The translations under genes were made by a program, and so were the position numbers. DNA of 64,000 nt from Schaalia odontolytica (GTDB taxonomy: Bacteria > Actinomycetota > Actinomycetes > Actinomycetales > Actinomycetaceae). The stretch is from NCBI RefSeq assembly GCF_009730335.1, contig NZ_CP046315.1:2294001-2358000 (forward strand). Reading direction: 5' to 3'. The notes below the pieces were generated by a model that was not told the origin of the DNA, did not search any database, and saw only the letters and a program-made list of their open reading frames with translations. This document shows positions 33,601-41,132 of this stretch, in pieces (the stretch's first letter is position 1; each line of letters begins with the position of its first letter).

Positions 33601-36600
33601 TTCGTGTTCGGCGCCTTGACCGTCACCAGGTCCTCGGCCACCGTCACGGTCGCGGCCGGATCCGACACCGACACGGTCGCCGGATCCGTGTCCATGTACA
33701 GGGTATCGCCGTCCGCGTCCACGTCGTTGTTCAGGACGTTGATGCTCACCTCGCGCCCCGGACGCACCGTCACCGAGTCGGGAACGGCCGTCGGGTTGTG
33801 GTTCTGCGAGCCGGGAGGGGCGATGCCGACGCGCACGCGGGCGCGTCCCTGCACGCCGAGGCGGTCCTCGACGATGTAGGAGAAGGTGTCCGTGCCGGTC
33901 GCATCGTCGGAGGGCGTGTATTCCAGCCACTCCGTGCCCAGCACGACGCTGCCCTTGGCCGGCGGCTGGTCGATGCCTACCAGGGCGACCGAGTCGCCGT
34001 CGGGGTCGATGCCCGTCAGCGGCACGGGGACGCGCGTCATCTGGCCCTGCACGGCCCAGGCGCTCAGCGCCTTGGGCACGGGCGCGCTGTTCGCAGCGGA
34101 GGAGGCGATGACCTCGAACGTGACGGTCGACGTCGAGCGGTTACCCACCGAATCGACGGCCGTGTACGCCACGCGCACCACGCCCGCCTCGGAGCCGGCG
34201 GCCAGACGCACCTGGTTGCCGGTCACGAAGACCGTGCCCAGCTCGGCGCCGGTCATGACCTGCACCTCCGGATCCAGGCTCAGCGACAGGCCGATCGGCG
34301 AACGGTCGTTCGACAGGACGCTCACCGAGCCGATGTCATCGGCGCGCACCTTCGCAGTGTCCGGCGTGGTCTCAGGCGGAGTCTCCTCACTCTGCGCGTT
34401 CGTCGGGATGACGCTGACCTGGGCGGTCGCGGAACCCGCGCCGTTGGAGACCGTGTAGGTAAAGGTCGTCACGTCGGACAGGCCGCCCGGCGACGTGATG
34501 CGCAGCAGGTGGCGCTCGATGAGCGTGACCTCGAGGCCCGAGTTCGCGGGCACGTCGATCGACTGAACGACAAGCACTCCGCCGGACGGATCCGTGTCGT
34601 TGGCCAGCGGCGCGATCAGCGAGGCACCGCCGCTGGGCAGGACCGCCAGGTCGTCCTCGGCGATCGGCAGGGCGTTCGTGTCGTCGTCGACCACGTCCAC
34701 GCGGATCACGCCCACGGTCGTCGACGGGCCGTCGGAGACCGTGTAGGTGAACTGGAAGGATCCCGGCACCGAGCCCGTGAACGTCAGCGTGCCGCGCGAG
34801 AGGTCAGCAGAGACCGCGGTGCCCGCCGGGGCCGTGCCCGCAGCCACGAGGGACAGGGCGTCGCCGTTGGGATCCGTGTCGTTGGCGATCGGGTCGATCG
34901 TCAGCGGCTCAGCCACGCGCGCCACGTAGAAGTCGGCGCGCGCCACCGGCGGCACATTGCCCGCCTCCTGGACGCTCACCTTCAGCTCGCCCGTGGTCTC
35001 AGCGTGGCCGTCCGACAGCGTCACGGCGATCGCCTTGACGCCAGCGCCCGAGCCCAGGTCGCGGATCTGAACCGTGCCGTCCTCGGAGAACTGCACGGCC
35101 ATGCCCTCGGGGGCAGTCGCCGACATCAGGTAGAACTGGTCGCCGTCCGGATCGATCCAGTCCGACAGGAGGTTGTACTCGACCTGCGCGTTCGCACCCA
35201 CCTTGATGACCGGGTGCTTGAGCTGGCGCGGGCCCTCGTTCTGGCTCCACGGGTGGATCGTCAGCGTCACGTTCGCCGTCGCGCCCGCGAGGCCGTCCGA
35301 GGCCTCGTACGTGAAGGACGTCGACCCGCTCGTCATGCTCTCGGGGACATCCGTGATCTGCAAGGCGCGGCCGCCCCTCGTGCGCACGATCGAGCCGAAC
35401 TCAGGGTTGGTGACCGCGCGCGCCGTCAGCACATCACCGTCATCGTCGGAGTCGTTGTCGAGGACGGGCAGCAGCGTCGAGCGGCCCGGGCGGATGCCGA
35501 ACTCGTCATCCACGGCCTCGGGCGGCGTGTTCTTGTCCTTGTGCTCCGGCTCGGAGACCTGCTGGCGCTCGTCGGGGGTCGGAGTGTCCTCTTCCTCCTG
35601 CTCCTCGGTGGGGGTCTGATCCCAGTTGCTGACCACGACCATGTTCTTGTCGGGCAGCCACAGCGTGCCCGTCGAAACGTCGTTGAGGACGATGCGCGTG
35701 CGGTTCGTGCGGAACACAGCGGAGGAGGCCTCGGCCAGGCTCGACACCGTCTGCGCCTGGTTACGCGTGGAGTCCGTGCAGGTGCGCACGAACGCGCCCG
35801 AGCCCGCCCATGCACCGTAGGAGCAGCCACGGTGGAAGACGGGGGGCGCGGGGGTGCCCTTCTGGCCGCTCTCCGAGGCCTCCTGACGCTCGATCGCCTT
35901 GCCGTTCAGGGGCACGGACACCAGCTGGTCGCCGGTCGCGAGGAGGACCGAGGCGGCCTCGTCGCCGGGGGCCTGCAGGACGGCACCGCTCACGTGTTCC
36001 TCGGACAGGTCACGCACCTTGCCGCCGGGCAGGACCAGCTTGTTGCCGGTCTGGTCGTAGACGACCGGCTTGTCGCCGACCGCGGTGATCGTCGGGGGCC
36101 CGGCGGGAGTAAAGTCTTTGATCTCAGTGGTTTTCACGCGCCAGGCCTGGCCTTCGCTCGTCAGGGTCACGAGCTTGGAGGAACCGGGAGAATAGGCGAA
36201 GACCGTGCCCGAGTTCGACACCGTCACGATGCCGTCGCTCAGGTCGTTGGCGACCGCATCCTCACGCAGGAGCGACATGGTGGCGGGCTCGTTGGCACTG
36301 CCGACCCACAGGAGGCCCTCGTTGGGGTCGAGGACCGCCAGGACCGAGCCGCCCTGAACCTGAACAGCGTTGTCGGGCAGGGTGACGGACTGGCCGAGGG
36401 AGAAGGAGGTCGGACGCACCGGGGTGACCGTGCGACTCACGGTCTCACCCAGGGTCACGTCGCCGCCCTCCTGGCCGATGTCGAAGGACGCGGACTTCAC
36501 CGAGACCGTGCCGTCCAGCATGAGGGCGTCGTAGTTGAGGTGCCCGAGGAGCTTGCGGTCCTGGTTCGTCACCCAAATGCCGCCGTCGTCGACGCTCACC

Positions 36601-36722
36601 TGGGTGACCTCGACACCCCGATACACGACCGCGAGCACGCACAGCATCGCGGACACCAATAGGACGGAGAGCGCGGGTATCCGCTTCGACCAGGTGTTTC
36701 GCGATCGACGCGCCTTGTTCAT
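30684..36722 (-). CDS. giant surface protein with Ig-like and FN3 domains
   Basis: The roughly 2012-residue protein has an N-terminal membrane helix (about 15-35), a beta-propeller-like region (about 40-370) with strands such as GGIWVTNQDRKLLGHLN, and an acidic linker. About ten cadherin/Big-type Ig-like repeats follow from about 397 to 1455, with recurring motifs such as NDTDPNGD and NNDVDADGD. Four FN3-type domains (about 1460-1900) and a C-terminal part with four Cys residues complete it. GAGG lies about 8 bases before the ATG at 36722. No LPxTG motif was seen; the N-terminal helix likely anchors it. Similar proteins head the PFNA-like clusters of actinobacteria and are thought to mediate surface contact. 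The ligand is unknown. Confidence 0.88.
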   Translation of the reverse strand: MNKARRSRNTWSKRIPALSVLLVSAMLCVLAVVYRGVEVTQVSVDDGGIWVTNQDRKLLGHLNYDALMLDGTVSVKSASFDIGQEGGDVTLGETVSRTVTPVRPTSFSLGQSVTLPDNAVQVQGGSVLAVLDPNEGLLWVGSANEPATMSLLREDAVANDLSDGIVTVSNSGTVFAYSPGSSKLVTLTSEGQAWRVKTTEIKDFTPAGPPTITAVGDKPVVYDQTGNKLVLPGGKVRDLSEEHVSGAVLQAPGDEAASVLLATGDQLVSVPLNGKAIERQEASESGQKGTPAPPVFHRGCSYGAWAGSGAFVRTCTDSTRNQAQTVSSLAEASSAVFRTNRTRIVLNDVSTGTLWLPDKNMVVVSNWDQTPTEEQEEEDTPTPDERQQVSEPEHKDKNTPPEAVDDEFGIRPGRSTLLPVLDNDSDDDGDVLTARAVTNPEFGSIVRTRGGRALQITDVPESMTSGSTSFTYEASDGLAGATANVTLTIHPWSQNEGPRQLKHPVIKVGANAQVEYNLLSDWIDPDGDQFYLMSATAPEGMAVQFSEDGTVQIRDLGSGAGVKAIAVTLSDGHAETTGELKVSVQEAGNVPPVARADFYVARVAEPLTIDPIANDTDPNGDALSLVAAGTAPAGTAVSADLSRGTLTFTGSVPGSFQFTYTVSDGPSTTVGVIRVDVVDDDTNALPIAEDDLAVLPSGGASLIAPLANDTDPSGGVLVVQSIDVPANSGLEVTLIERHLLRITSPGGLSDVTTFTYTVSNGAGSATAQVSVIPTNAQSEETPPETTPDTAKVRADDIGSVSVLSNDRSPIGLSLSLDPEVQVMTGAELGTVFVTGNQVRLAAGSEAGVVRVAYTAVDSVGNRSTSTVTFEVIASSAANSAPVPKALSAWAVQGQMTRVPVPLTGIDPDGDSVALVGIDQPPAKGSVVLGTEWLEYTPSDDATGTDTFSYIVEDRLGVQGRARVRVGIAPPGSQNHNPTAVPDSVTVRPGREVSINVLNNDVDADGDTLYMDTDPATVSVSDPAATVTVAEDLVTVKAPNTNGVFVVAYQIEDGRGGRAQGQLTVTVDAEAPLRAPIARDDVVPVSDLPSDSKPVSVAVLVNDEDPDGTTAALTVSSDASGVSVSGQNLSISTDARRRLVVYTVTDPDGLSASAVVTVPGTDLLAPRLDTTRVPVAMRAGSTLTLDMHDYVLVRDNSRSPIITDASSVKFSGGLESASLQDSTHITLSAPDTASGKASVSFTVRDGASDDASALSSTLTIPITIQPARNLPPRLTPTPIVVGQGESVTVDLTQMVDDPDDQAKNSFSYAVVKAPGGVDVSLDGYNLTVSGKKDQPKGPVGAITVSVDDGSGAVNADIPVTIVKSSKPLVTTTEARIKAKAGQAVDVNLSEYTTNPFPDPLVVLDASVHVGQGTASGNGNVLSVTPKAGFHGNMTIVYRVMDATNDPDRVVQGRVVVQVVDRPEPPQKVSATPVGANSAFVRFDSGASNGGTITGYTITDKFDGKTYETRDPGTQITGLAIGEMHSFTVVAHNEAGDSDPSAASAEVRIDMAPEQMAAPTVVGTDSALEVSWVEPHNEGSRILSYTVFVATGGSGQSTQYPVSAPKTYLRIPGLQNGTDYTVYVQAQNKADTPSPMSLGTTMHPHRAPDQPTSVDAYSVDSGLSLSKAKVKVTWERHDHGGAGWGETIVSVGGSEVRVPAEAQSVVIDGVDTDTSVPVTVQLTNSDRDASLVTTTHVAVATVPLPIDTPTLQGNGTPGQLVVSNLRPKEGHGFSASELTVRYSLTSGTCANGTPIHEGERIDVGGWQKREVHFCQSGRGLNRNEVTSDAVSAVGQPTAKPDPVRVWVSDVGSTSAVVRWDPIGANPALSGLKVYLNNREQPVGVGATEATFSDLAQGTEYSATVAATNDWGTTQMQADSSVVTKLDVNLTWTDVCQGGEKHTPPGGCHTFTFSAPGWAGTSLTHKCTISSDLDGWTEEVTIDRAGPIESNIATRADSEAAFAQKVRVGNCRPVR

Positions 36723-37114
36723 GTGGCTTTCCTCAGTCTCAATGTGCGCACTGGTATGGGGCGTTGTCTGTATCCGCGGAGGGTATGGACAACCATCCCA
36801 AGGATACACACCGACCAACCCTATGGATAAACCCCGTAGACAACAACAGGTACCGAGGAATCTGCAACCTGTCGTACGGGGTTCTCGCGGCGGCGCGTAT
36901 CCATTCCTCATGCGCGAGAACCTGACCACAGTCGCGCATTTGGGCGATCACGCTCCGGGAACGAGGCCGGTGCGGGTCACGGGTCCGCTCTCCCAACGCC
37001 GCAGTCACGGCGCCCGCCCGCGCGCGGGAACCGCAAGCCCGTGCAATGACCTGGGCTGGTTCGAAGAACGGCGCCCACCCGCGCGCGGGACCCGCAGATG
37101 AGGGCGGGTCGGGT
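36723..37114. other. intergenic region between FN3 gene and radA
   Basis: No gene is visible in this roughly 390-base divergent gap. It should hold the promoter of the leftward FN3 operon, but no clear hexamer pair was found. Its right part contains the duplicated palindrome described separately. Confidence 0.4.
37008..37097. repeat. duplicated GC-rich palindrome before radA
   Basis: An imperfect 29-base direct repeat (37008-37036 and 37069-37097, 61 bases apart) contains the perfect palindrome CCCGCGCGCGGG at 37017-37028 and 37078-37089. It may be a paired operator or simply a local duplication. Confidence 0.6.
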
Positions 37115-37126
37115 TACGGTGAGTGC
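37115..37126 (+). promoter_or_regulatory. possible leaderless -10 element of radA
   Basis: TACGGT (37115-37120) is followed by six bases and the radA ATG, which fits a TANNNT -10 element with transcription starting at the start codon. No -35 match is visible. Confidence 0.4.
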
Positions 37127-38512
37127 ATGGCGAAAGAGAAGATCACCTACCGCTGCTCCGAGTGCGGGTGGACCTCCCCCAAGTGGGTGGGCCAGTGCCG
37201 CGAGTGCGGGGCGTGGGGCACCGTCGACCAGGCCGGCGAGGCCTCGGGCGGGCCGCGCGCGGCCGCGACTCCCCCGCGTCGCCCCGCCCTGCCGATCGGC
37301 GAGGTGGACGGCGAGCGGGCCTCGTCGCGCTCGACGGGCGTGAGCGAGCTGGACCGGGTCCTCGGCGGCGGCATCGTTCCCGGCGCGGTGATCCTCCTGG
37401 CGGGCGAACCCGGAGTGGGTAAGTCGACGCTGCTGCTGGACGTGGCCGCTAAGGCCGCGCGCACGGCGGCGGCGGGCGGGCGCGGCCCCGTCCTCTACGT
37501 GACGGGCGAGGAGTCGGCGGCGCAGGTGCGCGGGCGCGCGGAACGCATCGGCGCGCTCGAACCGAACCTCCTGATCGCCGATGAGACGGAGCTCGGCGTC
37601 ATCCTCGGGCACATCGAAGCCTCGCACCCCTCTCTGCTCATCGTCGACTCCGTGCAGACCATCTCCTCCGCCCAGGTCGAGGGCGGGGCGGGCGGCGTCG
37701 CGCAGGTGCGCGCGGTCGCGGCCTCGCTGATCCGGGTCGCCAAGGAGTCCGACCTGCCCACCCTGCTCGTCGGCCACGTGACCAAGGACGGCGGCATCGC
37801 CGGTCCGCGCGTCCTCGAACACCTCGTGGACGTCGTCTGCCAGTTCGAGGGCGACCGTCATTCGCGCCTGCGCCTACTGCGCGCGGTGAAAAACCGCTAC
37901 GGCCCCACCGACGAGGTGGGCTGCTTCGAGCTGACAGACTCGGGCATCTACGGCCTCGCCGATCCGTCCGGCCTGTTCCTGTCGCGCACGACGCGCGGCG
38001 TGCCCGGCACGTGCGCGGCCGTTTCTCTGGAGGGGCGCCGGCCGCTGCCCACGGAGATCCAGTCCCTCGTCGCCCCCTCGTCGGGCGGGTCACCCCGGCG
38101 CACGACCTCGGGCGTGGACCACGCGCGCGTCGCCATGATCCTCGCGGTCCTTCAGGCCCGCATCGGCGCGGACACGTCGGGGGCGGACGTCTACGTCTCC
38201 ACGGTCGGCGGTGCACGCACGGTCGAGCCCGCGATCGACCTGGCGATGGCCATCTCCATCGTCTCCTCGCTCAAGGGCACTCCTCCACGCCCCGACCTCG
38301 TCGCGGTCGGAGAGATCTCGCTGACGGGCGAGGTACGCGCCTGCACGGGCACCCAGCGCCGCCTCGCCGAGGCCGCGCGCCTGGGCTTCTCCAGCGCGAT
38401 CGTGCCCGCCCAGGGCAGCGAAGACCTGTCGGGAGTCGACGGCATCACCGTGTTTACTGTGTCGGATCTGGCGACGGCTATTCGTGTCTCTTTTCCGGCG
38501 GACTCGCAATAA
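37127..38512 (+). CDS. radA: DNA repair protein RadA
   Basis: The 461-residue protein has an N-terminal zinc finger (C-x2-C at CSECGW and C-x2-C at CRECGA), a RecA-like ATPase domain with P-loop GEPGVGKST near 93, the RadA-specific KNRYGP motif near 255 and a Lon-like C-terminal domain. RadA promotes branch migration in homologous recombination. I chose ATG at 37127, where the zinc finger begins; a frame extension to 37046 adds unrelated sequence. disA follows 36 bases later, a common actinobacterial and firmicute pairing around DNA integrity. Confidence 0.96.
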   Translation: MAKEKITYRCSECGWTSPKWVGQCRECGAWGTVDQAGEASGGPRAAATPPRRPALPIGEVDGERASSRSTGVSELDRVLGGGIVPGAVILLAGEPGVGKSTLLLDVAAKAARTAAAGGRGPVLYVTGEESAAQVRGRAERIGALEPNLLIADETELGVILGHIEASHPSLLIVDSVQTISSAQVEGGAGGVAQVRAVAASLIRVAKESDLPTLLVGHVTKDGGIAGPRVLEHLVDVVCQFEGDRHSRLRLLRAVKNRYGPTDEVGCFELTDSGIYGLADPSGLFLSRTTRGVPGTCAAVSLEGRRPLPTEIQSLVAPSSGGSPRRTTSGVDHARVAMILAVLQARIGADTSGADVYVSTVGGARTVEPAIDLAMAISIVSSLKGTPPRPDLVAVGEISLTGEVRACTGTQRRLAEAARLGFSSAIVPAQGSEDLSGVDGITVFTVSDLATAIRVSFPADSQ

Positions 38513-38548
38513 TAGGAATCACACCGACTGTTCTGGGAGGGAATCACA

Positions 38549-39619
38549 TTGACGTCCGATGCAGCGATCCTTCGTGACGCACTGCGCGCAGTCGCGCCCG
38601 GCACGCCTCTGCGAGAGGGACTGGAACGAATCCAGCGCTCCCACACGGGTGCTCTCATCGTCCTGGGGTACACTCCGGAGGTGCAGGCCCTGTGCTCGGG
38701 CGGCTTCGACCTCGACGTCGCTTTCACGGCCGCGCGCCTGCGCGAGCTGTGCAAGATGGACGGCGCAGTCATCATCGATCCCAACCAGTGGCGCATCCGC
38801 AAGGCGAACGTGCAGCTCTTCCCGGACCCGACGATCCCCACGGACGAGTCGGGTATGCGTCACCGCACCGCGCAGCGCACCGCCCGCCAGACCCACCTGC
38901 CGGTGCTATCGCTGTCCGCGTCCATGCGCATGATCTCCATCTACGTGGGCTCCGAGCATCGCCTGGTGGAGGAGCCCGAGGCCCTGCTCTCGCGCGCGAA
39001 CCTGGCGGTTGACACGCTCGACCGCTACAGCCAGCGCCTCGACGAGGTCCTGCAGACCCTCACGATCCTGGAAATGCGCGACAGCGCGACCGTGCGCGAC
39101 GTCGCCACCGTCATGCAGCGCATGGAGATGATCCGGCGCATCACCTCCGAGATCACGGAGTACCTCGAGGAGCTGGGCTCGGAGGGCCGCCTGCTGGCCC
39201 TGCAGGTCGAGGACCTCGTGCGCGGCTCCGCGTCCGAGCGCGCCCTCGTCATGCGCGACTACATCGCGAACCCGGACGACCTGGCACGCGTCGAGGCCGA
39301 GCTGTCCTCGCTCGGCTCCGAGCGCATCGTGGACCTCACCGCGATTTCGAACATCCTGGGCCTGGACGTGTATGAGGTCGCGGACCTGGATCGCGAGATC
39401 ACGCCGCGCGGCGTGCGCGCCCTGTCCCTGGTGCCGCACCTATCGTGGAGCGCCATCAAGGTCGTGTCGGCGCACTTCAACTCGCTGCCGCAGCTGCGCG
39501 CGGCCACCGTCGAGGACCTGGAGGAGCTCGAGGGGATCGGCCCCTACCGGGCAAAACTCATCACGGAGAACCTGGCCCACCAGGCTCAGGCCGTGAGCGC
39601 CGGCATCGTCGGCTGGTAG
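38549..39619 (+). CDS. disA: diadenylate cyclase DisA
   Basis: The 356-residue protein makes c-di-AMP from two ATP and scans DNA. The DAC domain (about 10-150) has the DGA motif (MDGAVIID) and RHRTA (MRHRTAQRTA); a helical linker and a C-terminal helix-hairpin-helix domain (LEGIGPYRAKLI) follow. The start is TTG with GGGAGG 8 bases upstream. Position next to radA is usual and RadA is known to modulate DisA. No c-di-AMP riboswitch was recognised in the window. Confidence 0.95.
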   Translation: MTSDAAILRDALRAVAPGTPLREGLERIQRSHTGALIVLGYTPEVQALCSGGFDLDVAFTAARLRELCKMDGAVIIDPNQWRIRKANVQLFPDPTIPTDESGMRHRTAQRTARQTHLPVLSLSASMRMISIYVGSEHRLVEEPEALLSRANLAVDTLDRYSQRLDEVLQTLTILEMRDSATVRDVATVMQRMEMIRRITSEITEYLEELGSEGRLLALQVEDLVRGSASERALVMRDYIANPDDLARVEAELSSLGSERIVDLTAISNILGLDVYEVADLDREITPRGVRALSLVPHLSWSAIKVVSAHFNSLPQLRAATVEDLEELEGIGPYRAKLITENLAHQAQAVSAGIVGW

Positions 39620-39640
39620 CCGCTCGCCGACTCCCAGCCG

Positions 39641-40561
39641 TTAGCGGCCCGACTGTGTGCCGGACTGGGCGCCCGACTGGGGCGCGGGGGTGGGCGCGGG
39701 GGTGGGCGCCGGCGTCACGTCGACAACGGTCGAACCGACTTCTCGCGTGCCCATCGTGACGGCCACCTTGTAGGTGCCGGCCGCGGCCGCGCTCGCGCCG
39801 CCCGCGGGAGCCGTACAGCCGTTGGTGTACACGTATCCGTCCCAACTCAGCGAGCCGGACCAGGTGCCACCCGGGCGCAGCAGCAGCGTCATCGAAGACT
39901 GCTGGCTGTCGGCACAGCGCGAGGAGTCGTAGACCTGGTGGTCGCCGGTCGTCACCGCCAGGTTAAAGCGCGTCAGCGACGTTGAGCAGGCGACCGAGCC
40001 GCGGTTTTCCAGCGTGAGCGTCACGGGCATGGCGGAACCAGAAGCCACGGGGCTCGCCTTCGCAGTGGCCGTGATGTCGCGGTCCAGGCAGGCAGGAATG
40101 TCGATCGTGGTGCCGTCGGTGAGCAGGCCGTCGGCGGTGGCCTCCTGGCCGCCCTTAAGCGTGTATCCGGAGGCGTCGAGGGCTCCGGACTGGACGACGG
40201 ACTGCGGGGTCGACTGGGGAACAGGAGAGGCGCTGAAGGCTCCCCCGATGGCTCGCACAGCGGCGACGATACCCCACACGATGAGCGCGATGATGAGGAG
40301 CAGGCCAAGGCCGGTGATGATGCGCCGGGGCCACAGATTCACGGGCGGACGTCCACCGCCCGAGGAGGCCTTCTTAGGCCGACGCGCGGCTGCCCCGCTC
40401 CCCCGCTTGGCCGTCGAGGCGCCGGCGGAAGACGCCCCGAGCCTCGAGGCTGCCCGACCGCCCGTTGCGGCTCGGGAGGCGCGGTCGCCGGCGCGTCCGG
40501 ATGCGGACGCGGAGCGACGGGACGAGGGTCGCCGGGGGGAATTCTTACGCTGGTCAGCCAC
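39641..40561 (-). CDS. membrane-anchored protein with basic N-terminus
   Basis: The 306-residue product has an Arg/Ser/Ala-rich, positively charged cytosolic N-terminus of about 78 residues, one membrane helix (about 80-104), an external beta domain (about 125-275) and a Thr/Pro/Gln-rich tail (TPAPTPAPTPAP). The external part has paired Cys residues and a pattern (Q-V-Y-D-S; L-R-P-G-G-T; S-W-D-G) resembling BsuPI-like or DUF4232-like domains. The GTG start lies 6 bases after TATCGT, a leaderless geometry. It is convergent with disA with only 21 bases between. The function is not known. Confidence 0.65.
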   Translation of the reverse strand: MADQRKNSPRRPSSRRSASASGRAGDRASRAATGGRAASRLGASSAGASTAKRGSGAAARRPKKASSGGGRPPVNLWPRRIITGLGLLLIIALIVWGIVAAVRAIGGAFSASPVPQSTPQSVVQSGALDASGYTLKGGQEATADGLLTDGTTIDIPACLDRDITATAKASPVASGSAMPVTLTLENRGSVACSTSLTRFNLAVTTGDHQVYDSSRCADSQQSSMTLLLRPGGTWSGSLSWDGYVYTNGCTAPAGGASAAAAGTYKVAVTMGTREVGSTVVDVTPAPTPAPTPAPQSGAQSGTQSGR

Positions 40562-40652
40562 GCGTCCACGATACCGGCCCGCGCCATCGGGGCGCGACTA
40601 ACGCTCGGGGCGGGCTCACTTTCGCGCGCGAGAGGACTCCCACACGAGGCGC

Positions 40653-41132
40653 TTAGGCTGCTGCGCTGCGCTTGTGCGAGCTCGAAGATCCGTCGTCGTC
40701 GGGGTTAATCACGCACCAGCGTTCCACGACGAGAGCGACGACAATCCAGACGAGGCCAACGAGGCCGCTGAGGCCCGACGCAATCGCGTTGGCGACCATC
40801 GCCGAGGCCTCGAGCTGCGTGAGGGACACGATCATGACACCGATGAGGACGCCTGCGAGCGCGGATCCAACGATCGCGCTGGCCCTGGCGAACACGGCGA
40901 CCCGCATCGCGCCGATCGCGTCAATCCACGTGTCCTTGTTGGCGCGCAGGCGGCGCACGGCCAGGCCGGACCAGATGAGGAGCGCGGTCGCGACCGCGAA
41001 GACGACGGCCGGGCCGGGCGTGACGATCATGGGGGTGCCTCCCGCACGCATGTGCGCGAAGAAGCCGAGGAAGCTGAGAAGGGCACAGACGAAGCCGACC
41101 AGCGTCACCCAGGTGATCGACAGGGGTTTCAT
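40653..41132 (-). CDS. DUF3180 membrane protein
   Basis: The 159-residue protein has four membrane helices (about 8-28, 40-60, 80-102, 112-136) and a charged C-terminus. In actinobacteria DUF3180 genes sit directly after folK, as here (adjacent stop and start). The role is unknown; conservation of position suggests co-expression with the folate genes rather than a demonstrated link. Confidence 0.85.
   Translation of the reverse strand: MKPLSITWVTLVGFVCALLSFLGFFAHMRAGGTPMIVTPGPAVVFAVATALLIWSGLAVRRLRANKDTWIDAIGAMRVAVFARASAIVGSALAGVLIGVMIVSLTQLEASAMVANAIASGLSGLVGLVWIVVALVVERWCVINPDDDGSSSSHKRSAAA

Noticed and set aside
32133-36662. 1509-codon open frame antisense to the FN3 gene
   Set aside because: It is Arg/His/Val-rich antisense sequence; the minus-strand frame has clear Ig-like and FN3 domains.
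37059-37069. LexA (SOS) box before radA
   Set aside because: The sequence is GTTC-GAA-GAAC; half-sites are in the wrong order for GAAC-N4-GTTC.
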